Below are positions 1-7,941 of a stretch of 29,017 bases of DNA, piece by piece. Source of the stretch: Paulinella micropora (Eukaryota; Cercozoa; Imbricatea; Euglyphida); the NCBI GenBank assembly GCA_009731375.1, contig BJOX01000180.1, forward strand, positions 87,231 through 116,247. Reading direction: 5' to 3'. Under the pieces are notes generated by a model that had not been told where the DNA came from, ran no database searches, and saw only the letters and a program-made list of their open reading frames with translations. The stretch's first letter is position 1; the number at the start of each line of letters is the position of its first letter. The translations under genes were made by a program, and so were the position numbers.

Positions 1-141
<141 letters not shown>

Positions 142-284
142 GTGTGTGGAAAACCCAGCACTGTGAAAGGAAAATTCAGAAAAGCTTAACAGCAGAAAAG
201 CCAACCATGTCATCGCACTGTGATCGCACTGACATCAAGCAAACTATTCGATACATTTCTTTGCATCGTCGTTGTTTGCTTCGG

Positions 285-308
285 TTTTTTTTTTTTTTTT
301 TTTTTTTT
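285..308 (-). other. poly-A-like tract behind the HLIP gene
   Basis: A run of 24 T on the plus strand, which is 24 A on the minus strand, lies about 33 nt after the stop of the minus-strand HLIP gene. Its placement matches a genomically encoded poly-A tail of a retroposed mRNA. A chance T-run is also possible because such runs are common in this window. I found no clear target-site duplication. Confidence 0.5.
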
Positions 309-315
309 AGACGCT

Positions 316-337
316 GGACGTGCTGACAGCACCGTCC
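316..337. other. hairpin between HLIP stop and poly-A tract
   Basis: Bases 316-324 (ggacgtgct) pair with 328-337 in nine base pairs, with one bulged C and a gac loop. The hairpin sits in the short 3' segment between the HLIP stop codon and the A-tract. It could be a 3' UTR element; its function is not known. Confidence 0.5.
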
Positions 338-341
338 GAGC

Positions 342-647
342 TCAGTGAGAAATAAATAAGCACCGATAGTTTCGGTGAACAAATAAATACAAGAATAAAT
401 AAGAACTAGTGACTTCCACGCTTGTTCCGAGGCCGAGAATCGCCTTGGTGAAGGCAGTGCCGTTGCAGGCAGCCTCTGTGGCGATCAAGGAAACGAAGCC
501 CAGCATTGCCAACCTGCCGTTCAGCTTCTCTTCGCGCTCGTGGAAGCCCCAGCTCGGAGTCGAGTCGACCACTTCCATGCGTGGCTCCTTGGCGAAAGCG
601 TTGAGGCGACCTCCATCCTCCTGCGTGACTTGAACTCCGTAGACCAT
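342..647 (-). CDS. hli: High-light-inducible protein (HLIP), one-helix chlorophyll-binding family, alpha-cyanobacterial type
   Basis: The product is 101 residues. Residues 33-51 carry the HLIP/chlorophyll-a/b-binding signature: [19 protein letters not shown], with E40, N43, R45 and M48 at the expected positions. One hydrophobic helix (about 46-61) would span a thylakoid membrane. Known HLIPs bind chlorophyll and carotenoid and protect photosystems and pigment synthesis under high light. Residues 10-26 ([17 protein letters not shown]) match an N-terminal block I associate with hli genes of marine alpha-cyanobacteria rather than plant or red-algal one-helix proteins. There is no N-terminal targeting extension, and 101 aa is small enough for direct import into an organelle. 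Residues 75-101 look like former 3' UTR read as coding (TTATTTATT-like codons), so the ancestral stop may have been nearer residue 74. The ATG at 647 has a good context (aagaATGG). The setting is eukaryotic: microsatellites on one side and a frame-broken gene on the other. The family call is firm; the organism and transfer history are inferred. Confidence 0.9.
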   Translation of the reverse strand: MVYGVQVTQEDGGRLNAFAKEPRMEVVDSTPSWGFHEREEKLNGRLAMLGFVSLIATEAACNGTAFTKAILGLGTSVEVTSSYLFLYLFVHRNYRCLFISH

Positions 648-912
648 TCTTGCTTGGTGATAAAATACGTTTGCGAAGGCAAAATTGGAATTGGTTGGTT
701 ATCCTAGAAAGCGCTGAGGTTGGGGTCCAAAGAAAAAAGGTCCTCTCCTAGATAAGGGCAGAAAGCGCGGCCGCCTTCAACACGTTTTTTTTTGTGTGTG
801 GCTTTTTTCTCCAGAAAAAAAAAGGTTTTTATTAAAATAGAATTGAGAGGTATGTATTTACAACCCATCACTTCTGCCCCACCTTCCATCCTTCGATCCG
901 CTCTTGTGTTGT
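648..912. other. Intergenic: HLIP upstream region and 3' end of the next minus-strand gene
   Basis: There is no gene here. It holds T- and A-rich runs (785-793, 814-823) and, on the minus strand, an AATAAA at 828-833. That signal lies about 80 nt past the stop of the 913-2053 gene, with a GT-rich stretch nearby, and would serve as its polyadenylation site. The HLIP promoter should lie between about 650 and 800; I see a TATTTTAT-like stretch about 20 nt before its ATG but no firm element. Confidence 0.5.
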
Positions 913-919
913 CTATATT

Positions 920-957
<38 letters not shown>

Positions 958-2053
958 TTTTTTTTTCTTCAATCCTGTTAAAAAGACGCCCGGCGGCCTA
1001 TAAATTTTGCGCGTGGACGGGGCCCAGGAGTTGGTGTCGGCGCGCGCCCACTCTCGTGCGACCCACGGCTGCAGCCTAAGCTGTCCGTGCTCGTACCCAA
1101 ACGAACGACATACAAACTCCAACGCCCGCACGCGACCGTGCAACGCCTCTCGGAACACTGGAAATTGCACGTACTGGCGTTCGGCCACGTCGAGCGTGTG
1201 CTGCTCGCACCAGGCGAACGTTTCGTGCATCGATTGCGTGTTCAGCGCGTACGGAAGCCGGGAATACAGCTCTGGCGAGGCTACTATTTGTGCTAGGAAC
1301 GTTTCGTTCAGCTTGCGCAAATGGAAGGCATGCAGCGCAGCCGCGCGCTCGCCGCAGTGCTCCCCAAGCACCCGCACTAGCCACGCGCCGAACCGCAGGC
1401 GCCACACGACCTCGGCGCGCGGCTGTGGGCTGAGGGACGCAAAACACAGCAGCACCAAGTCGCGCAGCGCTCCGTAGCGCGCACGGCCCAGTGCCGACGC
1501 TGCCAGCGCCCTGACGATCTCGGCGCATGGCGCCCGCGCGCCGTACCTAGCCATGAACCTGCCGCCCGCAACGGTCCGTGCCGCCTGCAGGTCCCAGAAC
1601 GTCAGCTGCAGCTCTTGTTCTTTGGGGTGGTACGCTAGCTCGGCCCTGGACATCAGGCGCAGCTGTCGCAAGACGGGCGTGAAGTGGACAGGCAAACAGT
1701 GCGCAGGTCGACGGCGCGGGCCCCGTGCGGGAGCGCAGCGTACACGACGATAGGCCTGAAATAGGAAATAGCCAGGTGGCAACCCTCCCAACTGGCCTGG
1801 CAGTTGAGTTGCAGGTGCACGACCCACCTGCGCAACAGCCGCCGCAATGTGTGCGCCACACCCCGGACTCCGTTTCAAAGAACAGCTGCTGCAGCTTATG
1901 TTTTTGGGCAAAACGCAGGAAATGTCTCGCGGCCTCACAGGAGCGCTCGGCCGAGCGGACGGAGCGCACCGGACCCCACCGCTCCGCATTGAAGGGCCTG
2001 GTCGTCATGAACTCGACAAACCGCTCGACGGGGTCAGGGTTGTTGCTCATCAT
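913..2053 (-). pseudogene. Unrecognised GC-rich gene broken by two frame changes
   Basis: The reading frame starts at tandem ATGs (2053; MMSNNPDPVERFVEF). It moves to a second frame near 1855 (LRRLLRRWVVHLQLNCQ) and to a third near 1690 (TPVLRQLRLMSRAELAYH), then stays open to the TGA/TAA-type stop at 913. Joined, it would be roughly 375 residues. The last frame is rich in Leu, Arg, Ala and aromatic residues in helical patterns (FHLRKLNETFLAQIVASPELYS). Its C-terminus runs through a GA array read as ER repeats. An AATAAA at 828-833 follows, supporting this 3' end. I recognise no domain. The clean protein-like sequence in three successive frames means either a recent pseudogene, two one-base assembly errors, or tiny introns. 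GC content is well above that of the flanks. Confidence 0.6.
919..953. repeat. (CT)n microsatellite at the 3' end of the minus-strand gene
   Basis: About 30 nt of CT repeat, read on the minus strand as Glu-Arg codons at the C-terminus of the 913-2053 frame. Confidence 0.95.
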
Positions 2054-2343
2054 AAAGTCTGATTAGTTTTTTTTTAAACTGTGCTTTTTCAGAGAAAAAA
2101 AAAGAATTGTCTTAAACAATCATTACGCATCAGCGGCACTCCTATAAAACAAATCGCTTGACAAAAAAAGAAATGTACACGCGTTTTGGTGTGGGGGCGA
2201 TTAAAAAAAAAGAGAGTGAGCACGAAAAAAAAAAAGATTTTTTTTTTGTTTTTGTAATCAGAGAAGTAACTTGTCAAACTCTCAACCCCCCCCCTCCCCC
2301 ACCCCCTCACCAGCGCCTTCATGTTTGTGGAGGGGGGGGGGGG
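2054..2343. other. Low-complexity intergenic DNA
   Basis: A-, T- and C-rich homopolymer stretches (for example 2096-2104, 2226-2246, 2286-2305) end in a poly-G run at the gap edge. No gene is visible. Confidence 0.7.
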
Positions 2344-2919
2344 NNNNNNNNNNNNNNNNNNNNNNNNNNNNNNNNNNNNNNNNNNNNNNNNNNNNNNNNN
2401 NNNNNNNNNNNNNNNNNNNNNNNNNNNNNNNNNNNNNNNNNNNNNNNNNNNNNNNNNNNNNNNNNNNNNNNNNNNNNNNNNNNNNNNNNNNNNNNNNNNN
2501 NNNNNNNNNNNNNNNNNNNNNNNNNNNNNNNNNNNNNNNNNNNNNNNNNNNNNNNNNNNNNNNNNNNNNNNNNNNNNNNNNNNNNNNNNNNNNNNNNNNN
2601 NNNNNNNNNNNNNNNNNNNNNNNNNNNNNNNNNNNNNNNNNNNNNNNNNNNNNNNNNNNNNNNNNNNNNNNNNNNNNNNNNNNNNNNNNNNNNNNNNNNN
2701 NNNNNNNNNNNNNNNNNNNNNNNNNNNNNNNNNNNNNNNNNNNNNNNNNNNNNNNNNNNNNNNNNNNNNNNNNNNNNNNNNNNNNNNNNNNNNNNNNNNN
2801 NNNNNNNNNNNNNNNNNNNNNNNNNNNNNNNNNNNNNNNNNNNNNNNNNNNNNNNNNNNNNNNNNNNNNNNNNNNNNNNNNNNNNNNNNNNNNNNNNNNN
2901 NNNNNNNNNNNNNNNNNNN
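2344..2919. other. Assembly gap (576 N)
   Basis: Unknown sequence, preceded directly by a run of G. The 177 bases after it (2920-3096) are open in one plus frame containing CPDCKC but end before the next gene's frame. They may be an upstream exon or intron. Confidence 1.
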
Positions 2920-3096
2920 TCTTGACTTTCTTATGTTAGGCCAGCCGCCTGCCAAAAAACATTGCCCTGACTGCAAGTGCTCACACCGCAACACAGCTAC
3001 CAGTTCTAGTAGCACACAGCCAACGACTAGCAATGTGACAGGTAGTGCAAAGTTCTTCGAACACAAGTTTCATCCTCATGCATCGAATCGTTTCAG

Positions 3097-4153
3097 GGTA
3101 GAAAAAAGACGCATCGAAGAAAAAGCCCAAAGCGCCTGGCAGAAGAGAAGGTTTTGAAGCAGAAGCTCGAAGCAAAGTATGCAGAAAAGGGGACGGCGAT
3201 TAAAAACGTTTTGCGTGTGGAAGGGCTGATTCAGCAGCTGCGGGCTGAAATCGTGGGCAAGGTGGAAAACATAGAAAATCCATTTGAAAAAATGTCAGAC
3301 ATGGAGTGGAATGTAGTAGAAGACCTCGGTAGGCGCAATTTAGCAGAACGAACAACCCTGACCAACGAAAGAAGAGCAAAGTGGAAGAATGCTTGGAAGC
3401 AGTGGTGGGAAAAAGCGTACCAAAATGGAGTACAAAGGGTACGTGTTGAAAGGACAGCAAGAGTGGGAAGCTGGATTTGAGCAGTGGGTTAAAGAGACAG
3501 ACAGCCAAATTAGAACACAAAACAGAAGAGGCGCCTTCATGAAAGCATCGAAACGATGGTTAGAAGAGTGGTCCAAGTGGTGGGACCTGGATGACACGGC
3601 GAGGGCGCTGCCGCAAATAGAGCTGCCAAGAGTCGAGCTCAGGCTGAAACAAGAGAAAAAAGAGGTAGGCGAGGTTGAATCAGACATACAACAGCTAAAC
3701 CAACAATTGCGAGCAAAAGGCGACGAATATAACGAACTGTTCAACCGGCTGAAGGAGATAAGAGCCAAGGTGACTTTAAAACAACAGGATTTGGCAGGAG
3801 CTAAACTTCTTCTGCAGGACCGAGAGCTGCTACGACAAAGGCAGCAGACCGAGCTGGAAGAGTCCGAGCGGGACCGTTCGCAGCTACAACAGAAGCCAGA
3901 GGCCGAGCGGCAGAAGTCCAAGCAGGACGGGGACCAGCTACTACAGAGGCAGCGGGCCGAGCGGAATGAATTCGTGAAGGGCCGAGAGCTGCTACTACGG
4001 AAGCAGCAGGACGAGCTGAAAAAGTCCGAGCAGCAGGTCAGGTTGAAAAAGGAGCAATTGCAACAAGAAAAGAGAAATATCGAAGAAATCCAAGCATTAG
4101 TGCGCCCATTGCAGCTTCCCCTCCCTCCTCCACCTTCGGACATATGCTATTGA
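3097..4153 (+). CDS. Tryptophan-rich, coiled-coil protein (unknown function), one frameshift
   Basis: The frame opens after a splice-acceptor-like ttcag at 3092-3096 and runs to about 3426 (RLAEEKVLKQKLEAKYAEK ... RRAKWKNAWKQWWEKAY). It continues one frame over (KMEYKGYVLKGQQEWEAGF) to TGA at 4151-4153. Three segments share a W-rich pattern: KWKNAWKQWWEKAY, EWEAGFEQWVKETD and RWLEEWSKWWDLDD. A long heptad-like coiled coil follows. It ends in four 18-residue tandem repeats at 3818-4033, beginning DRELLRQRQQ, DRSQLQQKPE, DGDQLLQRQR and GRELLLRKQQ. The C-terminus is proline-rich. I see no catalytic motif; a structural or scaffolding role is only a guess. The frame change at 3420-3428 is best explained by one missing or extra base. 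No intron of sensible size fits, and the upstream start is lost in or near the gap. Confidence 0.65.
3818..4033 (+). repeat. Four 54-bp tandem repeats inside the coiled-coil gene
   Basis: Four in-frame 54-bp units (18 codons each), diverged but recognisable by the recurring gagctgct/cagctact and gccgagcgg words. They encode a charged helix of Gln, Arg and Glu. Confidence 0.8.
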
Positions 4154-4194
4154 AAATGACCCGCTTGAAAGAACAGAGTGGGGGGGGGGGGGGG

Positions 4195-4204
4195 NNNNNN
4201 NNNN
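4195..4204. other. Short assembly gap inside a poly-G tract
   Basis: Ten N flanked by G runs on both sides (4181-4194 and 4205-4218). Confidence 1.
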
Positions 4205-4228
4205 GGGGGGGGGGGGGGAGAAAATTAT

Positions 4229-4495
4229 TCAAGAATTACTGCGCCTGTTGCAGCAGCAGCCAAGTGGCGGGGGCTGGGTCACCGACGACTGGCGTCGCCG
4301 CGGCGGGCGGGCTAAGAAGAGGGGCGGTGGCGGCGCTGCTGCACTTCCCTGCTCGTCGCGGGGGGGTCGCCACGCCGAGGGCGGTTGGCCAGCCCAGACA
4401 TGCAAGGCCACGTGGAGAGCTAGCTCCTCTCGTCGGAGGTAGCGCTCGGGGCAGAAGAGGCAAGGGAAAGACTGGGGCAGCGTGGCCTGAGCCAT
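4229..4495 (-). CDS. Small C2H2 zinc-finger ORF
   Basis: An 88-residue frame starts at ATG 4495 (MAQATLPQSF). Residues 11-31 form a textbook C2H2 finger: C-x2-C-x12-H-x3-H (CLFCPERYLRREELALHVALH), with the usual aromatic and Leu positions in place. The rest is Pro/Arg-rich. C2H2 fingers bind DNA, RNA or protein; one finger alone does not say which. It lies in a 300-bp repeat that recurs at 5821-6119, where the finger is lost. It also lies head-to-head with an LRR gene on the plus strand across the 4680-5279 gap. The finger motif is clear. Whether the short ORF is a whole gene, one exon, or a relic is not. Confidence 0.55.
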   Translation of the reverse strand: MAQATLPQSFPCLFCPERYLRREELALHVALHVWAGQPPSAWRPPRDEQGSAAAPPPPLFLARPPRRRQSSVTQPPPLGCCCNRRSNS

Positions 4496-4565
4496 CTACC
4501 CCGTGGCGAATCGACTTTTGGCACTGCGCTGAGGGAGGCGTCGGCCGCCAGCCCCTCCCCGGGCG
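4265..4565. repeat. 300-bp repeat, copy 1
   Basis: It runs from tggcgggggctgggtcaccg to cagcccctcc and is over 90% identical by eye to 5821-6119 in the same orientation. This copy carries the intact zinc-finger ORF on the minus strand. Confidence 0.95.
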
Positions 4566-4679
4566 CATGGACCACCGCCCTCCCCCCCGCGCGCCACGCC
4601 CTGGCGCCGCGCGCCACGCCATGCCTCCTGCCCCCGCGTGCCCCGCCATGCCTCCTGCCCCTCCCCCCCCCCCCCCCCC

Positions 4680-5279
4680 NNNNNNNNNNNNNNNNNNNNN
4701 NNNNNNNNNNNNNNNNNNNNNNNNNNNNNNNNNNNNNNNNNNNNNNNNNNNNNNNNNNNNNNNNNNNNNNNNNNNNNNNNNNNNNNNNNNNNNNNNNNNN
4801 NNNNNNNNNNNNNNNNNNNNNNNNNNNNNNNNNNNNNNNNNNNNNNNNNNNNNNNNNNNNNNNNNNNNNNNNNNNNNNNNNNNNNNNNNNNNNNNNNNNN
4901 NNNNNNNNNNNNNNNNNNNNNNNNNNNNNNNNNNNNNNNNNNNNNNNNNNNNNNNNNNNNNNNNNNNNNNNNNNNNNNNNNNNNNNNNNNNNNNNNNNNN
5001 NNNNNNNNNNNNNNNNNNNNNNNNNNNNNNNNNNNNNNNNNNNNNNNNNNNNNNNNNNNNNNNNNNNNNNNNNNNNNNNNNNNNNNNNNNNNNNNNNNNN
5101 NNNNNNNNNNNNNNNNNNNNNNNNNNNNNNNNNNNNNNNNNNNNNNNNNNNNNNNNNNNNNNNNNNNNNNNNNNNNNNNNNNNNNNNNNNNNNNNNNNNN
5201 NNNNNNNNNNNNNNNNNNNNNNNNNNNNNNNNNNNNNNNNNNNNNNNNNNNNNNNNNNNNNNNNNNNNNNNNNNNNNNN
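4680..5279. other. Assembly gap (600 N) after poly-C
   Basis: A C-run (about 4661-4679) meets the gap. The missing part should contain the 5' portion of the LRR gene that resumes at 5280. Confidence 1.
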
Positions 5280-5281
5280 CC

Positions 5282-5548
5282 AAGAAGCTCGAGGAGCTCA
5301 ATCTCACGAACTGCGAGATCGGCATGGCTGGTCTCGACTACGTCAAGGCTGTCCGAACGCTGCAAAAGCTACATGTCAAGGGTTGCCAACACATTCCAGG
5401 AGACTACATCAAAGAATTTTGCATGGCACGCCAGTGTTGCACAGTTTTCGATGCAACAGGGGGCAATACTTGGAGCTCATTGCAAGCCGAGCGAGAGGCA
5501 TCTGAGCGGTATTATGCAAATGGCGGTTCGCCAAGGTGGGGCCGTTGA
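5282..5548 (+). CDS. LRR protein, C-terminal part only
   Basis: The frame is open from the gap edge to TGA at 5546-5548. It encodes about 88 residues with two leucine-rich-repeat segments (LEELNLTNCEIG; LQKLHVKGCQHIP). The LEELNLTNCE block matches LQELVLTNCN in the 6373-7863 gene and LEELVLTNAE in the 25342-26083 gene, so the three are paralogues. The C-terminal tail beyond the last repeat is unlike the other two. The N-terminal part, presumably with an F-box, is in the gap. LRRs bind partner proteins; in F-box/LRR proteins they select ubiquitination substrates for SCF ligases. Overlapping AATAAA signals follow at 5604-5613. Confidence 0.75.
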   Translation, partial: KKLEELNLTNCEIGMAGLDYVKAVRTLQKLHVKGCQHIPGDYIKEFCMARQCCTVFDATGGNTWSSLQAEREASERYYANGGSPRWGR

Positions 5549-5603
5549 ATCTTTTTGTGGGCGTGCGTCCCGCCCTCGCGGCCCTTGTTACCAATCGTAG
5601 TTT

Positions 5604-5613
5604 AATAAATAAA
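5604..5613 (+). promoter_or_regulatory. Polyadenylation signal of the LRR fragment
   Basis: Two overlapping AATAAA hexamers lie about 55 nt after the stop, followed at 5634-5646 by a U-rich/GU-rich stretch (ttttttttgtgtgg) typical of the downstream element. Confidence 0.65.
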
Positions 5614-5820
5614 CGAAATATTTTTGCTCGGAGGTTTTTTTTGTGTGGCCAGAGCTGCAGCAAGCTCTTTTTTTTGCTCGCACTTTCTTTTCTTTACAGG
5701 ATCTGGCGCTCATGATTAGTCACCTCGCGTTCGCCGTGTACGAGGCCCGGCCTTTCACGGCTCGGCCTTTGGCGGCTGACAGGCGTGCCGGTCCCGCTCG
5801 AGGTGCCGTCCATCCCGCGG

Positions 5821-6049
5821 TGGCGGAGGCTGGGTCACCGACGACTGGCGTCGCCGCGGCGGGCGGGCTAAGAAGAGGGACGGTGGCGGCGCTGCACTTC
5901 CCTGCTCGTCGCGGGGGGTCGCCACGCCGAGGGCGGCTGGCCGGCCCAGACATGCAAGGCCACGTGGACAGCTAGCTCCTCTCGTTGGAGGTAGCGCTCG
6001 GGGGCAGAAGAGGAAAGGGCAAAGACTGGGGCAGCGTGGCCTGAGCCAT
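5821..6049 (-). pseudogene. Degenerate copy of the zinc-finger ORF
   Basis: The same ATG (6049; MAQATLPQS) is present, but small indels shift the frame. In the frame that retains PERYLQREELAVHVALH, the two zinc-binding cysteines are replaced by Ser and Ala. The histidines remain. It cannot fold as a C2H2 finger as written. Confidence 0.7.
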
Positions 6050-6119
6050 CTACCCCGTGGCGAATCGAATTTTGGCACTGCGCTGAGGGAGGCGTCGGCC
6101 GCCAGCCCCTCCCTGGGCA
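5821..6119. repeat. 300-bp repeat, copy 2
   Basis: Second copy of 4265-4565, in the same orientation. It likewise lies just before a poly-C tract, a gap and an LRR gene. Confidence 0.95.
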
Positions 6120-6125
6120 CACGAG

Positions 6126-6237
<112 letters not shown>

Positions 6238-6247
6238 NNNNNNNNNN
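6238..6247. other. Short assembly gap
   Basis: Ten N directly after the 109-base C tract; the true length is unknown. Confidence 1.
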
Positions 6248-6372
6248 CGCCCCCCGCGGGGCACGGACCCCCCGTTCGCCCCCCCCTCCCCCCCCTCCCG
6301 CGCGTGGGGGAAGGGCGGCGGACATCCCTCCCCTCCCCGTGCCGGGCGCTGCCACCCCGGCCGACCGCCACA

Positions 6373-7863
6373 ATGGCCGGGCGCGTCAAGCGACGGAGGT
6401 GTAACGACGCGGTGGGCTGGGAGCGGCCGGCGCCCGGGTGGGGCGAGCTCCCGGCCGAGATCGGGTGTGTGGTGTTCGGGTACTTGGAGCATAAGGCTTA
6501 GTTCGCGCTGCGGCGCGTGAGCCGTGGCGGCCTGTTCGGGCACGCCCTGCAGGGCGAATGGCCCCGGGAACTGGAACTGCCCTGCCTGCCCGGCCAGGCC
6601 ACCCGTCGCTGGCTGTGCCAGCAGCGTTGCCGGCTCAGCCCGGCCACAGTGGACTATAGCTACGCCGGCAGCGGCGATGTGGCGGCGTGCCGGCAGTCGT
6701 TCCCCGACACCACGCACCTGCGCGTGGTGTCGCTGGCCGATCGCTGGGCCTACAACACGCCGCTGGAGCTCGCGGGCCTCCGCGCGCTGCGCACCCTGGA
6801 ATTCACGTACTGCAGCGGCCTGCGGTTCCTGGCGCCGCTGGGACAACTCCGGTCGCTGCGGGTGCTGCGCTTCCGGTACTGCGGTCACGTCGGGCGGCTC
6901 CTCTTCTTGGACGAGCTGCCCGAACTGCACACGCTCGACCTCACCGGCAGCTACAGCCATACCCTAGAGAACACCCTGGCCCTGCCGGGGGTGCAGCGCC
7001 GGCTGCGGCACCTGTACCTGCCTGCCGTGCACCGGTCGCTGCTGCCGATCGCCGGGGGCGGCCTGCCCACCGACTCACCCTACGCGGCCCTGGACGGGCC
7101 GCTGGCCGCGCTGAGCGGGTTGCTCACGCTGCACCACGACCGCTGGGGAGGGGTGCCCCCCTCCGCGCTGCTGTACCTGCGGCGCCTGCCGGCGTTGCAG
7201 GACCTGCGCCTGTCGTACCGCGCTAAGACGTGCGCCGACGTCCAGCGCCTGCTGTGGTACCTCAACCAGGACGCGCCGCACCTGCGGCGGCTGGAGCTGG
7301 CGGACGTGAACGGCGCGCTGGACGTGTGGGCCGCCCGGGCCCTGGGGGCGGCGGCCTTCCGGCTGCACAGCGCGGGCCTGCAAGAATTGGTGCTCACCAA
7401 CTGTAACCTGCGGGAGCTCGGCTTGTTGGCCGGGCTGGCCGGGCTGCGGCGCCTGTCGTTGCGCGGGGCGCACTATGTGCAGAGCCTGGCGCTGCTACCA
7501 GCAGGGCTGGCCGAGCTGTTCCTGTCCGACTGCCTGTGCTTGGCTGCAGGAGAGGCAGAGGCGCTGGCCCGGCGCCCGGCCCTGCGCCGCCTCACCTTGG
7601 TGCGGTGCCAGGCCGGCCTGGACTGGCCGGTGCCGCACGGCGGCGGCGCGGGGCTGCAGGTACTAGCGCTGCGCGAACACCAGGGGCTCGTGCGCAACCT
7701 CGCCAGGCTGGCCAGGGCGCTGCCCTGCCTGCAAACCCTGGACCTGCGGGGCTCCGCCGCAGCGGTGGACGGGGGCGACCTGCAGCAGCTGCGGCAGCTC
7801 CGCCCCTACCTCCGGGTCCGGCTAGAGCAGACGAGCGACCCCGGCCCCGCGGGCCGGAGATGA
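6373..7863 (+). CDS. F-box/LRR protein with an in-frame TAG
   Basis: ATG at 6373 (cgccacaATGG) starts MAGRVKRRRCNDAVGWERP. Residues 26-41 (WGELPAEIGCVVFGYL) look like an F-box start. A TAG at 6499-6501 interrupts the frame, which then continues open for about 450 codons to TGA at 7861-7863. The third paralogue reads LEHRHMFALLGVS where this one reads LEHKA-stop-FALRRVS, so the stop replaces a Met in an otherwise conserved block. Downstream are at least eight leucine-rich segments (for example LRALRTLEFTYCSGL, LQELVLTNCNLREL, LRRLTLVRCQ, LQTLDLRGSAA). An F-box normally binds Skp1 and the LRRs bind the substrate in SCF ubiquitin ligases; that role is inferred. Translation may restart at a later codon, or the TAG may be a sequencing error, a true nonsense mutation, or read through. 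GC is about 70%. Confidence 0.8.
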
Positions 7864-7941
7864 GGCCGGGGGCGACGACCGCGCGGGGAGGCCGGGGGTT
7901 TTCACGTGGCTGTACCTAGGTCTATTTATTAAACTGACAAA
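7864..7941. other. Convergent 3' intergenic region with AATAAA
   Basis: Only 78 bases separate two convergent stops. On the minus strand AATAAA at 7925-7930 lies about 12 nt after the TAG of the membrane-protein gene. I see no AATAAA for the plus-strand gene here, so their 3' UTRs may overlap. Confidence 0.6.

Noticed and set aside
342-647. HLIP gene as cyanobacterial contamination
   Set aside because: It sits inside one contig with microsatellites and spliced genes, with no bacterial neighbours. Read-level evidence would still be needed to exclude a chimera.
2089-3157. Open frames spanning runs of N
   Set aside because: N cannot show stops. No continuity across any gap was assumed.
4144-5505. 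453-codon plus frame
   Set aside because: Runs through poly-G, two gaps and the antisense of the zinc-finger ORF; no protein character.
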